DNA of 33,845 nucleotides from Pirellulales bacterium (GCA_025927475.1 JAICLL010000062.1:1-33845); one strand, 5' to 3'. Positions 1 to 8,500 are shown, counted from the stretch's first letter. Notes: a model not told the origin generated them from the letters alone. Numbers and translations: made by a program.

Positions 1-270
1 CAGCAGCGCCGCCTCGCCGCCTTCCAGGGCCGCCAGCTTGCGCTCGACCACTTTTTCGCTGGGATTGCCGTAGCGGCCATATTCTTCGCGCGGCTGCTTG
101 TGCTCGATGAAGTCGATCACCGCCTGCGTGTTGGCAAAGGTGTAGGTCGAGGCGCAAAAGATCGGATCGCTGATCGCGTTGCCCGGCTTTTGCCGTTCTT
201 CGCCGGCGTGGATCGCCAGGGTGGAAGGCTGCCAGCCAGCCTCGTCAGAACTGGAACGAGATGGTGTCAT
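1..270 (-). CDS. Trans-sulfuration PLP enzyme (cystathionine gamma-synthase-like), N-terminal part
   Basis: Only the first 90 codons lie in the window; the gene continues past position 1. The reading frame starts at the ATG at 270 and has no stop. The protein shows the N-terminal signature of the Cys/Met-metabolism PLP-dependent family: STLAIHAGEE near residue 16, SDPIFCASTYTF near 35, then EEYGRYGNPSEKVVERKL and ALEGGEAAL at the cut end. The YGRxxNP stretch contributes to phosphate and substrate binding in the neighbouring subunit of the family's tetramers. Family members make or break cystathionine or use O-acylhomoserine plus sulfide; the part visible cannot tell which. The PLP lysine is outside the window. 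A terminator-like hairpin sits in the 5' leader, so expression may be attenuated. Confidence 0.88.
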   Translation of the reverse strand, partial: MTPSRSSSDEAGWQPSTLAIHAGEERQKPGNAISDPIFCASTYTFANTQAVIDFIEHKQPREEYGRYGNPSEKVVERKLAALEGGEAALL

Positions 271-325
271 CGCGCTGCTCTCATGGAGAGGAATGTCCGC
301 GACGGCCGTTGGGGCGGCGGCGACT

Positions 326-365
326 TAACAAAAAAGCCGCGTGCCCGCCCACGGCGGTCGCGGCT
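326..365 (-). terminator. Terminator-like hairpin in the leader of the PLP enzyme
   Basis: Read on the minus strand, a GC-rich two-part stem (335-341 with 359-365, and 345-349 with 353-357, loop CAC) is followed by a run of six T and then GTT. It lies about 60 nt upstream of the ATG at 270. No minus-strand gene is visible between it and the DUF4058 gene ending at 983, so it is either an attenuator for the PLP enzyme or a distant terminator for DUF4058. A second hairpin with a TTCG-type loop lies just upstream (about 383-404), and the GCGGC near 430-435 could pair with the stem as an anti-terminator. I do not recognise a known riboswitch core. Confidence 0.55.
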
Positions 366-620
366 CACTTTGCTTTCGTAAGATCGTCGGGCGAACCGGC
401 GATGGCACTTTAGCAGGTTGGAGGCTGCAAGCGGCCGCAAATCCCAATTCCTGGCAATTCTAACCACCGCCATCGCCGCCAGCAAGCTACGTCACTACCA
501 GAAAACTCTACGTGCATAACTGACTCGCAAGCTGAACTTAAACAGCCGGGACAACGGGGCACCCGATTATCGCCGGTAGGCGCGTGGCATCAAGCGTTCC
601 GCCAACGCTAGAATGGAGGC

Positions 621-872
621 ATGGAAGAGAGCCGAAAGAAGCGTGGAGGCACTGGCTTGGCCATCCTGTTGCTGGCGGTACTGCTGGTGGCCTACCCGCT
701 GAGCCTTGGGCCAGCGGTCGCGCTAGTTGGAGCGACCGGAACTCACCGCGATCCGTTTTGGTTTACGGTCTTTCAGTGTATCTACGGGCCACTGGCGCTC
801 GTGCCCAGTCCACTAAGCAATCCGATCCAGTGGTGGATAGAGCTTTGGGATTTTTACGGCGAGTTTCATTGA
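621..872 (+). CDS. Small membrane protein of unknown function
   Basis: 83 residues. A charged N-terminus (MEESRKKRGG) is followed by one strong hydrophobic segment, residues about 11-37 (LAILLLAVLLVAYPLSLGPA), then a Trp/Phe-rich tail. The run 'YPLSLGPAVALV' resembles many short planctomycete membrane proteins in which a helix ends in a Ser-x-Gly-Pro-Ala motif followed by a short aromatic tail. A longer overlapping frame exists, but this one has the membrane-protein composition. GGAGG at 615-619 is too close to this ATG to be an ideal ribosome binding site. Function unknown; probably inserted in the inner membrane. It stands alone between two minus-strand genes. Confidence 0.65.
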   Translation: MEESRKKRGGTGLAILLLAVLLVAYPLSLGPAVALVGATGTHRDPFWFTVFQCIYGPLALVPSPLSNPIQWWIELWDFYGEFH

Positions 873-982
873 TCGAACGGGCCCATCAAGCCGGCTGAAC
901 GGTGACAAGCGCTCCGGGATTGGCGCGCCGTAGTCGCTGTGTATTTTCCGGGCAGGCGGCTTTCGAAAACTGTCACAATCCC

Positions 983-1708
983 TCAAGCCAGGCGACTGCG
1001 GCGGCAGGCTTCGCTGTAGGTCTCGTCGAGATCGATCGGCACGACGTCGGCGTTGCGAAGTGCGAGCGGCAACAGCGGCAGGGCGTCGCCGATGGTCAGC
1101 GGTAAGGGCCAAAGTTCGACCTGGTCGCCCGCGGGCTTCCGCGCGGGGCGATAAGCCACGGCATACGTCGCCACCGGCGGCTCGAATAAAAACGGCCCAC
1201 GTTGATCGAGCAGCTCCATCAATTCGTTGTGCAAGTTCGCCAGGCGATTGGTGACGATGTCAACCACAATCAGTCCAATGCCGCGGCTAAGATAGGCTAG
1301 GCACTTGGCGGCGAATGCTCGCCGAGCCTCGGGGCGGTCTTTATTGCGCGGACTGACGAGTTCGATCGCGCCAACGAGCGTTGCCCCGGTAGTTGTGGCG
1401 AAGACTTGCACTTCCACCTCATCGGGAAACACGGCGGGCACGATTAGGCTTGTGGCGGGCGGCGACCACACTGGCGCCAGCATCGCCGTTGCCGAGCCGC
1501 TGTCTCTTTTCGCGCCTTTCGACTCATCGAGCGTGGCGACATCGATCTCCACCTGACTTCCGATATGCACCTGCATATCGGCGAAGAACTCATCGCCGAG
1601 AATGTCACGGTTAAGCTTTTCAACGAGCGCCGCAGCCCAAAGACCGTGAAAACCTTCCCAGGTTCGGCGTTGGCTTACCGGCGGATGAAAGTGATCGAGC
1701 AGCGGCAT
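983..1708 (-). CDS. DUF4058 family protein
   Basis: 241 residues, starting at an ATG with the family-typical opening MPLLDHFHPP, followed by WEGFHGLWAAALVEKLN and the Gln-Val-His-Ile-Gly segment (QVHIGSQVEIDVATL) near residues 45-60. The central part has a beta-rich core (VEVQVFATTTGATLVGAIELVSPRNK) and the C-terminal part the conserved LIVVDIVTNRLANLHNELM stretch. DUF4058 proteins are common, often many copies, in planctomycetes and cyanobacteria; their role is not established, though the core (EVQVF...AIELVSPRNK) resembles the layout of restriction-like nuclease folds, which is only my inference. No signal peptide or membrane segment. Flanked by the small membrane protein and repeat-rich spacer; no operon partner. 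Confidence 0.9.
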   Translation of the reverse strand: MPLLDHFHPPVSQRRTWEGFHGLWAAALVEKLNRDILGDEFFADMQVHIGSQVEIDVATLDESKGAKRDSGSATAMLAPVWSPPATSLIVPAVFPDEVEVQVFATTTGATLVGAIELVSPRNKDRPEARRAFAAKCLAYLSRGIGLIVVDIVTNRLANLHNELMELLDQRGPFLFEPPVATYAVAYRPARKPAGDQVELWPLPLTIGDALPLLPLALRNADVVPIDLDETYSEACRRSRLA

Positions 1709-1801
1709 GCATTGAGTTTAACATGCGAGGGACGCCGCCGGCAATGAAACCGCATTGCACCCCGGGCGCTTGGCGGCACTCCCCTTTCGCCCCGCAGCGT
1801 C

Positions 1802-1835
1802 GGTGGCCGGGGCAGAGCCTAAGCGATGCCCCGGT
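1802..1835 (+). repeat. REP-1 palindromic repeat, copy a
   Basis: A copy of a dispersed repeat of the form GGTGGCYGGGGCARAGCCT followed by NNGCGATGCCCCGG. CCGGGGCA and TGCCCCGG inside it form an 8-bp hairpin. Other copies in this window are at 10261-10336 (an inverted pair) and 17766-17797 (diverged, inverted). It lies in the spacer between DUF4058 and menC. Confidence 0.7.
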
Positions 1836-1890
1836 TACGGAAAGGACATCACGTCTACCCATTGTCACTCAGCGCGAAGTCGACTTACCC

Positions 1891-1968
1891 ATCTGTGCTT
1901 ATCTGTGCCATCCGTGGTCTCCCTCTTCTCATTAAGGATGACCACGGATGGCGCGGATTGGCACGGAT
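1891..1968. repeat. 29-bp imperfect inverted repeat (ATCYGTGCC family)
   Basis: The arms 1891-1919 and 1940-1968 match over 29 bp with five differences, four of them C/T changes that still allow G-U pairing in RNA on one strand; the loop is about 20 nt. Inside each arm a unit of the type ATCYGTGCC repeats. It ends 5 bp from the stop of the menC-like gene, so it could act as a transcript-end hairpin for that gene. A palindromic repetitive element is the likely origin. Confidence 0.65.
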
Positions 1969-1973
1969 ATTAT

Positions 1974-3098
1974 TCAAGAAGACTCGAAGCTCGCTCGCTG
2001 CCGGCAGAGTTTTTCGAGTCGTTCGGCGTCCGGCTCGGCGCCGATGCCGGGCAAGTCGGCGGCCACTACTTGCGGCTGGCCCCGCGGGCCGCGACTCAGC
2101 TCCAGCGGCGGACGACCGAGATCGTCGTGGTAAAAGCGGCTCGAAGGAAAAATGTCGGCCGGATAAATGAAGTTGTCGAGCATGGCCAGGGCGGTGTTGA
2201 TGCGTGCCCCGACCGCGCTTTCGAGCATGCCACCGACCCAGCAACCAATCTTCGCTTCGCGACAGAGATTGTGAATCGCCACGGCGTTCGTCAGTCCGCC
2301 CACGCGGCCAGGTTTGATGTTCATCCAGCGGCAACTGCCCAGATCAATTGCCTGCTCGGCCTGCTCGACAGATGCGATGCTCTCATCCAGGCATATTGGC
2401 GTGCGAATCGCCGCCTGCAAGCGGGCATGATCGATCAGGTCGTCATGCGCCAGCGGCTGTTCGATCATCGCCAGGCCAAAATCGTCGAGACGGCAGAACA
2501 TATCGAGCTGCCGAATGCGATAGAAGCTGTTGCAGTCGATGTGCAGCGTGGCATCGGGGAATTCTTGCCGCACCGCACGCAGCATCGAAACGTCCCAGCC
2601 GGGGCGGAATTTGAGCTTTACGCGTGGAAAGCCGTCGTCGAGTGCCAGGCCGACACCGCGAATCAGTTCGTCGATCGAGTCGAGCACACCGAAGTCGGCG
2701 CCCACGTCGACGGCGTCGCGCGTGGCACCCAGCAAGCGATGCAGCGGCACGCCCCGCCGTTTGGCGGCTAGCACCCACCAGGTATTGTCGAGCGCGGCCT
2801 TGGCAAAGAAATTTCCTTTGAAATGCGCCAGCCGCCGCTGAAGATCTTCACCCGACTCGATCCACTGGCCCACCAACGCCGGCGCCAGCCAATCGCGCAG
2901 ACAGGCAAACACGCCGCCGGCCCACTCGGCGCTGTAACACGGAGCGGCCAGCGGACTTGATTCGCCCCACGCCTCGTGTTCGCCGCTGCGCATTCGCACC
3001 AGCACGGATTCGGCCACCGCGTCCTCGCCGTAGGCAGTGCGCCACGGGCTGATCAGCGGCATGGCCACGTGGAACAAGTCGATCGAGTCGAGGTGCAT
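1974..3098 (-). CDS. menC: o-Succinylbenzoate synthase, enolase superfamily
   Basis: 374 residues from the ATG at 3098. The protein is a full enolase-superfamily member of the MenC/N-succinylamino-acid-racemase branch: the second catalytic base in KLKFRPGWD (K161, K163), metal ligands D188 (HIDCN), E213 (IEQPL) and D238 (ICLDESI), and the opposite-face lysine K262 (NIKPGRVGG), then GGMLESAVG. MenC dehydrates SHCHC to o-succinylbenzoate in menaquinone synthesis; close relatives racemise N-succinyl amino acids, and sequence alone does not separate the two. No other men gene is nearby. The frame stays open for 72 more codons upstream through a heptamer repeat array, but MHLDSIDLFHV is the family-like start. 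No clear ribosome binding site precedes it because the array occupies that place. Confidence 0.87.
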   Translation of the reverse strand: MHLDSIDLFHVAMPLISPWRTAYGEDAVAESVLVRMRSGEHEAWGESSPLAAPCYSAEWAGGVFACLRDWLAPALVGQWIESGEDLQRRLAHFKGNFFAKAALDNTWWVLAAKRRGVPLHRLLGATRDAVDVGADFGVLDSIDELIRGVGLALDDGFPRVKLKFRPGWDVSMLRAVRQEFPDATLHIDCNSFYRIRQLDMFCRLDDFGLAMIEQPLAHDDLIDHARLQAAIRTPICLDESIASVEQAEQAIDLGSCRWMNIKPGRVGGLTNAVAIHNLCREAKIGCWVGGMLESAVGARINTALAMLDNFIYPADIFPSSRFYHDDLGRPPLELSRGPRGQPQVVAADLPGIGAEPDAERLEKLCRQRASFESS

Positions 3099-3104
3099 GG
3101 GGTA

Positions 3105-3195
3105 GTGGTTGGTGGTTGGTGGTTGGTGGTTGGTGGTTGGGGATTGGGGATTGGTGGTTGGGGATTGGGGATTGGGGATTGGGGATTGGAGATTG
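3105..3195. repeat. Heptanucleotide tandem array A, 13 units
   Basis: Exactly 13 consecutive 7-bp units without slippage: five GTGGTTG, two GGGATTG, one GTGGTTG, four GGGATTG and one GAGATTG. It begins 6 bp upstream of the menC-like ATG. None of the frames contains a stop, so on the minus strand it would read as a Pro/Asn/Gln/Thr-rich peptide with a 7-residue period. The mixture of two unit types suggests units convert or expand in blocks. It resembles the heptameric short tandem repeats known from cyanobacteria. Confidence 0.92.
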
Positions 3196-3206
3196 ACCGC
3201 AGTCTC

Positions 3207-3308
3207 GTAGGGTGGGCCGAGCGCAGCGAGTCCCACCTTCTGGCGGAACCCGGCGCGGCGACGTTCATGTGGCCGATGGTCGAACTCGCTGCGCTCGGCC
3301 ATCCCTAC
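3207..3308. repeat. Palindromic repeat family 2 (GTAGGGTGGG type), copy a
   Basis: Left arm 3207-3232 (GTAGGGTGGGCCGAGCGCAG and following GCGAGTC) and right arm 3282-3308 (CGCTGCGCTCGGCCATCCCTAC at its core) are near-perfect inverted copies about 50 bp apart. A second copy with the same arms lies at 30484-30584. It lies between array A and the non-coding stretch upstream of the small lipoprotein gene. Confidence 0.85.
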
Positions 3309-3737
3309 TTCCATCTCCGAAACGCAAAACCGGGAAACGTTGCGGGCGGCACACCACGAATAGCCTACGACTTCTGGCGCCGGCTGCCAAGCGACCGGGG
3401 CCGCTCTGCGGGCGTTGCGCCGATCGACCGCCAGGCCGGCCGGTTGCTAATGTGAGTTGAGTTCGTTTGCATGGATTTGCAGCACGCCAAAGCGACCGGG
3501 CGTTGGCACGATTGCTCACGACACGATTGCGCGTACGCGGGCGATTCATTTCGTCCTCCGCGAATCCAACAACTCCATGCGTCGTTCACCGCGGCGCCGG
3601 CGGCACTGCGCTCGCAACTTCTTTGTGCCGCACTGTCTACGAGCGAATCGCATCGCCGCGCGGCAAAGCGGCATACCGCGTGCTTAGTAGTGAGAGCGTT
3701 ACCAGACAGCCACACTGCGGCGTGAAAAAAGGGGGCG
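3309..3737. other. Non-coding stretch
   Basis: About 430 bp without a convincing gene. Several short frames are open on both strands, but none has a recognisable domain, signal peptide or plausible ribosome binding site, and they overlap each other. It presumably holds the promoter of the lipoprotein gene that follows; I could not pick one out. Confidence 0.5.
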
Positions 3738-3740
3738 TTG

Positions 3741-3935
3741 ATGGTCACGGCAAAACGGGTTCAAAAAACCGGGCGCCAGTTGCTCGCTTTGGCGGCGATT
3801 CTCCTAGCGTTCAGCGGTTGCGCGGCGACCACCACAGCCTGGGTCGAGACGTCGGTGAACTCGCTGGGGCCGAGTTTTCAACCGCAGGATTACCACGTTA
3901 CGGCGCATCTTGGTGTTGAGCTGAAACGCGGGTAA
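3741..3935 (+). CDS. Small putative lipoprotein
   Basis: 64 residues. A basic N-terminus (KRVQKTGRQ) leads into a hydrophobic stretch (LLALAAILLAF) ending in the lipobox-like FSGC with Cys27, so the mature form would be a 38-residue lipid-anchored peptide. A TTG one codon earlier is an alternative start; AAAAAAGGGGG at 3725-3735 gives a purine-rich ribosome binding site for either. The mature part (GPSFQPQDYHVTAHLGVELKRG in its second half) matches nothing I recognise. It ends 5 bp before the convergent WD40 gene. A real but uncharacterised gene is the most likely reading. Confidence 0.5.
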   Translation: MVTAKRVQKTGRQLLALAAILLAFSGCAATTTAWVETSVNSLGPSFQPQDYHVTAHLGVELKRG

Positions 3936-3940
3936 CCGCT

Positions 3941-5080
3941 CTACGGTATCTCCCAAAGGTTTACCACGCCGTCGCGGCCGCCGCTGGCCAAGCGCCCGCC
4001 GTCGTGCGAAAAGCAGATGGTCTCGACCGGTTGCGCGTGCCCGCTGAATTGCCCCAGCAACACACCCGTGGAAGCGTCCCAAAGCGAAACCGCGGCTTGA
4101 GTTTCCTGATCCCAGCCGCCCGTTGCCAGCAGATCTCCCCGCGGCGAATAGGCGATTGTCAAACTTCCTACCGAGGCGAAGGAGGCAATAACCTGGCAGG
4201 TGGCCAAATCCCAGATGCGGACTTCGCCCGTGCTGAGCACCGCCAACTTCGCCCCGTCGGGCGAAAAGGCCAAGCCGTAGTCTTCAGAGTCTTCGCTGGT
4301 CCACAGACGCAACTCCAGGTGTTCCTTGCCGGTGGCTACGTCCCAAACGATCGCCGGACCGCGGCTACGCCACACACCGGCCAGATATTTGCCGCAGGGC
4401 GAAAACAAAATCCGGGCATCGCCGTTGCGCGCCGCGTTGAAGATGGCGGCCTGCCGCCAGTCGCTCGTGTTCCAAAGCTTGACCGCCCCGTCGGCCCCGG
4501 CGGAGGCCAACAGCGAACCATCGGGCCGAAAGGCCAGCGACGTGACCGCCGCATCGTGCGCCCGCAATGAGCGATCGTGCGCCCCCATCACCAGATTCCA
4601 CAGCCCGCGTTCGACGTTCCACAACGCGATGGTTCGGTCGCCGCTGCCGGTGGCCAGGCAATGGTTGCCGGGCGAAAACGCCACCGCCAGCACCGGCTCG
4701 CGATGCCAATGCAGGGTGACGGCCGGCCGCAGGGCGGTCAGGTCCCAAACCATCGTCGCCGACAATTCACTTTTGCTCACGCCGGTCGAAGGCGCAAAGC
4801 CGCCGCCCGTGGCCAGCAACGCGCCGTCAGGCGCAAAGGCCGACGCATGGATCAGCCCACAATGTCCGCGCAGTGTAGCCAAGGCTCCGCCCATCGGCTC
4901 ATCGCCCGATCGAGGAAGAATGACGTCGCGTCCACAGGCCGGGCAGCGTCCTTTCTTCCCTGCCCAATGGAACGGATATCGCAAGATTCTACCACAGGCA
5001 CACTGGCGGCGTGCGAGATTCGCTGCCGCCGCGGGCACGGGCAGGGCGGCGGGGACGGCGGGTGGTAGGGACGTTTGCAA
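3941..5080 (-). CDS. WD40-repeat protein with N-terminal zinc-ribbon
   Basis: 379 residues if read from the TTG at 5080. Residues about 27-52 hold a CxC...CPxC zinc-ribbon of the planctomycete type (QCACGRIL...GRCPACGRDV). The rest is a beta-propeller of about seven WD40 blades, with units ending in MVWDL, ALWNV, KLWNT, IVWDV, RIWDL, SLWDA and NLWEI, each preceded by the usual FSPDG/LAxGGxD strand-turn. Such proteins serve as interaction scaffolds. There is no signal peptide, so it is probably cytoplasmic. No ATG precedes the zinc ribbon: the frame is closed by a TGA at 5099-5101 inside heptamer array B, leaving TTG 5080 or an internal GTG. The 5' end may have been altered when the array formed. 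Confidence 0.82.
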   Translation of the reverse strand: MQTSLPPAVPAALPVPAAAANLARRQCACGRILRYPFHWAGKKGRCPACGRDVILPRSGDEPMGGALATLRGHCGLIHASAFAPDGALLATGGGFAPSTGVSKSELSATMVWDLTALRPAVTLHWHREPVLAVAFSPGNHCLATGSGDRTIALWNVERGLWNLVMGAHDRSLRAHDAAVTSLAFRPDGSLLASAGADGAVKLWNTSDWRQAAIFNAARNGDARILFSPCGKYLAGVWRSRGPAIVWDVATGKEHLELRLWTSEDSEDYGLAFSPDGAKLAVLSTGEVRIWDLATCQVIASFASVGSLTIAYSPRGDLLATGGWDQETQAAVSLWDASTGVLLGQFSGHAQPVETICFSHDGGRLASGGRDGVVNLWEIP

Positions 5081-5083
5081 GGG

Positions 5084-5174
5084 CTCAGGGTTCTGGATTC
5101 AGGGTTCAGGGTTCAGGGTTCAGGGTTCAGGGTTCAGGGTTCAGGGTTCAGGGTTCAGGGTTCAGGGTTCAGGG
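5084..5174. repeat. Heptanucleotide tandem array B, 13 units
   Basis: Eleven perfect TTCAGGG units (5098-5174) preceded in the same register by two diverged ones (CTCAGGG, TTCTGGA), 91 bp in all, the same total as array A. On the minus strand each unit carries TGA, so all three frames are blocked within 21 bp. It begins 3 bp upstream of the first codon used by the WD40 gene. The unit resembles plant telomere repeats only by chance of composition; there is no sign of a chromosome end. Confidence 0.95.
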
Positions 5175-5292
5175 CGCACGCCGTCCAGCAAGCCAGAATT
5201 CGCCGCATAGCAGCGACAGTGGCTGATCGGTCAGGATCCTCCGCCGCCATCGGACGTTCGCGCCCAGCAAATAGGCCGTAGGCCGTGCCGGC

Positions 5293-5327
5293 CCCTGAAC
5301 CCTGAACGCTGAACCCTGGACCCTCTC
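5293..5327. repeat. Inverted short partner of array B
   Basis: Five units in the opposite orientation to array B: CCCTGAA, CCCTGAA, CGCTGAA, CCCTGGA, CCCTCTC. Together with array B they bracket a 118-bp spacer (5175-5292), giving an element with heptamer arrays as inverted ends. The spacer itself contains no gene. Confidence 0.85.
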
Positions 5328-5520
5328 AGGAGAACGCTTCACCACCTGCTATCCTTAGAGCGTGCAGTTGCCCTAACCGTTACATTTTTGCTCGAAAGGC
5401 CAAAATGCACCGGTGGCAAAGAATTTGCGCCTTGCCGCCGAGTAGGGCATTTGCCGGGCAAATTAAACCGATAACACCAAGTGGGATGATGTGACGAGGG
5501 CTGTGAGAGCCGCACGCCGT

Positions 5521-5549
5521 TTGAAACCCCGGTTTAGGCGTGGTAAGCT
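5521..5549 (+). promoter_or_regulatory. Candidate sigma70-type promoter for the FAAL-ACP-AOS gene
   Basis: TTGAAA at 5521-5526 and TAAGCT at 5544-5549 are 17 bp apart; a start near 5556 would give a leader of about 35 nt. It is the best-spaced pair in the 250-bp gap, but the -10 box is weak, so this is a guess by pattern. Confidence 0.35.
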
Positions 5550-5589
5550 GTCCCGATTACAAAGTTTACGGAAAACCCGCTTTCGGGCC

Positions 5590-8500
5590 ATGAACCACGT
5601 GCACTCAGTTGGATCGTTTTTTGGTCCGGAGACGCTCGTCGAGCTTCTGCGTCACCGGGCGCGTTGCCAGCCCGACCAGACGGCATTTACCTTTCTGGTC
5701 GATGGCGAAACGCAAGAAGTGACGATCAACCACGCCGAACTCGACCGCCAGGCCCGGGCCATTGCCGCCTGGCTGCAATCGTTGGGCCTCGAGGGGCAGC
5801 GCGCGCTGCTGCTCTATCCCGCCGGGCTGGAGTTTATCGCCGGCTTCTTCGGCTGCCTTTACGCCGGTGTGGTGGCCGTGCCCGCCTATCCTCCGCGGCT
5901 GAACCGCAAGCTCGACCGCATCCAATCGATCGCGCACGACGCCCAGGCCTTGGTGGCGCTGAGCACCGGCTCAGTCCTGGAGCGGATCACGCCGTTGTTG
6001 GGCCAAACGCCCGAGCTGGAGCAAATCACCTGGCTGGCCACCGACGCGCCGCCGGACCGTATTGAGAATGAATGGCGTCCGCCGAACGCGACCAGCGATA
6101 CGCTTGCGTTTCTGCAATATACGTCGGGCTCGACCGGTGCCCCCAAGGGCGTCATGCTCAGCCATGCCAATCTGCTGCACAACTGTGCGGTCATTACCGA
6201 CGCCTTCGAAGAGACGCGGTCGTCCACCGGCGTCTTCTGGCTGCCTAGCTATCACGACATGGGCCTGGTCGGCGGCATCTTGACGCCGCTGTTCAACGCG
6301 GTGCCCAACGTGCTGATGTCGCCGATGTCGTTCTTGCAGCGGCCGTTTCGGTGGCTGCAGGCCGTTTCGAAGTATCAGGCGACGACCAGCGGCGGGCCAA
6401 ACTTTGCCTACGATCTCTGCGTCCGCAAGATTACGCCCGAGCAGCGCGCCACGCTCGACCTCAGCTCCTGGCGTGTGGCCTTCAACGGCGCCGAGCCGGT
6501 GCGCTCGGAAACGCTCGACCGGTTTGCTGAGACGTTCGAGCCGTGCGGCTTCCGCCGCGAGGCGTTTTATCCCTGCTATGGGCTGGCTGAAGCCACGTTG
6601 ATCGTTTCGGGTGGCATGCGGAGCGAATTGCCCGTCGTCCGCGCGTTCGACGCCAAGGCCCTGGAGAATCGCCTGGTGGTCGAAGTGCCGCCGATCGAGG
6701 AAGACGCCCGCCGGCTGGTGAGCAGCGGCCGCGTGCTAGCCGACGGCGAAGTGGTGATTGCCGATCCCGAGGCCATGACCCGTTGTGGACCCGAACAGGT
6801 CGGCGAGATCTGGGTCAAAAACCCCAGCGTCGCGCAGGGCTATTGGCAGCGGCGCGAGGAAACCGAGCACACGTTCCGGGCACAATTGGCCGAGGCGCCG
6901 TTGGTCGAAGCGCAGTTGGCCGGCAGTGGCGAAGCGGGCTTTCTGCGGACCGGCGACCTGGGGTTCTTTCAAGACGGCGAGCTGTTCGTCGCCTCGCGGC
7001 TGAAAGACCTGATTATCATCCGTGGTCTGAACCACTATCCGCACGACATCGAGCTGACCGTTGAAAAAAGCCACCCGGCCATTCGGCCCAGTTGCGGGGC
7101 GGCGTTCACCGTCGAGGTGGACGACGAGGCCCGGCTGGTGATCGTTTACGAAGTTGAGCGGCGGCAGCAGGTCGACCTGGAAGAAGTCTTTGAGGCCGTT
7201 CGCCGCGATGTCTCGCGCGAGCACGAGTTGCCGGTTGATGTCATTGTGCTGGTCAAAGCAGGCAGCATTCCCAAAACCTCCAGCGGCAAAATTCAGCGGC
7301 ATGCCTGCCGCGACGCCATGCGGGTTGGCACCCTGGAAGAAGTCGGCCGCTCAGGCGATCTGACAGCCCGACCTGCCGAAGCCGGCGCCGGCGATAGTGG
7401 CTTGCCGAGCTTTGACGAGCCGTCTGAAGCGAAGCCGCGGCCGGCCCAGCGGCCCGCGCGTGCGGCGGCCGAGCGTCCCGCGCCGCGCAAGCCCGCCGCA
7501 CCACCGCGCGCCAAGCCGGCGGCCAAAGCTGAGCCCGCCGCAGCCGCCGCACGCAACGGCGCGTCGCCGGCCGGTGGGCGTCCGACGAATGTCGCGCAGC
7601 AGGTTTTGGAAGAGGTGCAGCGGATCGCCAAAGAGCGCGCCAAGGGGCTCACGCTCGACAGCAGCATTGTCGAGCTGGGGCTCGACTCGCTCGAACGCAT
7701 GGAAATCTTGGCGTCGCTCGAAGAACGGTTTGGCGGGCGCTTTCCCGAAGAAATCTTGCCGCAGCTCGAAACCTGCCGCGAAGTGGTCGAGGCCGTCGAG
7801 AAACACTTGGGCGGCGGCGAAGGAACCGGCGGCGGTGAGAAGGACGATGGCGTTCCGCCCGAACACTATCGCTTCGATCGCTATCCCGAATATCTGCGGC
7901 TGAAGCACAGCTTCGAAACGCTTGAAAAGCAGGGCGTCGGCAATCCCTATTTCAACGTCCACGAGCGCGTGACCAACGACACCACGGTGATCGGCGGGCG
8001 CGAGTTGATTAACTTTTCGAGTTACAACTACATCGGCATGTCGGGCGACCCGGTGGTCTCGCAGGCCGCCAAGGAAGCCGTCGACCGGTTTGGCACGTCG
8101 GTCTCGGCCAGCCGGCTGGTGTCGGGCGAAAAGACGATTCATCGCGAGCTGGAAGAGGCCATTGCGCGGCTGGTCGGCACGGAAGATTCGGTGGTGTTCG
8201 TCGGCGGGCATTCGACCAACGAAACCACCATCGGCACCCTGTTTGGCCCGGGCGACCTGATTTTGCACGACCGCTTGGCGCATAACAGCATCATTCAGGG
8301 CTGCTTGTTGTCGGGCGCGCGGCGGCGGCCGTTCGAGCACAACGATTGGCGCGAAGCCGACCAGTGCCTGGCCGACCTGCGCCGCGAATACCGCCGCGTG
8401 CTGATTGCCATCGAAGGCACCTACAGCATGGACGGCGACATTCCCGACTTGCCGAAGTTCATCGAAGTCAAGCAGCGCCACAAGGCGTTTTTGATGGTCG

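Noticed and set aside
366..480. Known SAM or T-box riboswitch in the leader of the PLP enzyme
   Set aside because: No conserved core could be recognised by eye; only the terminator is secure, so it is kept as an open question.
1755..2771. Plus-strand frame of 338 residues antisense to menC
   Set aside because: Shadow; the minus strand has the full enolase-superfamily catalytic set.
3099..3314. 72-residue N-terminal extension of MenC
   Set aside because: It is translated from the heptamer array and the palindrome behind it; the enzyme fold begins at MHLDSI.
3457..3919. Overlapping plus-strand frames between menC and the WD40 gene
   Set aside because: No domain, biased composition typical of spurious GC-rich frames, and they overlap the lipoprotein gene.
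3105..5174. Tandem arrays A and B as CRISPR or telomere sequences
   Set aside because: Units are 7 bp with no spacers, and there is no end of a chromosome; they are simple tandem repeats.
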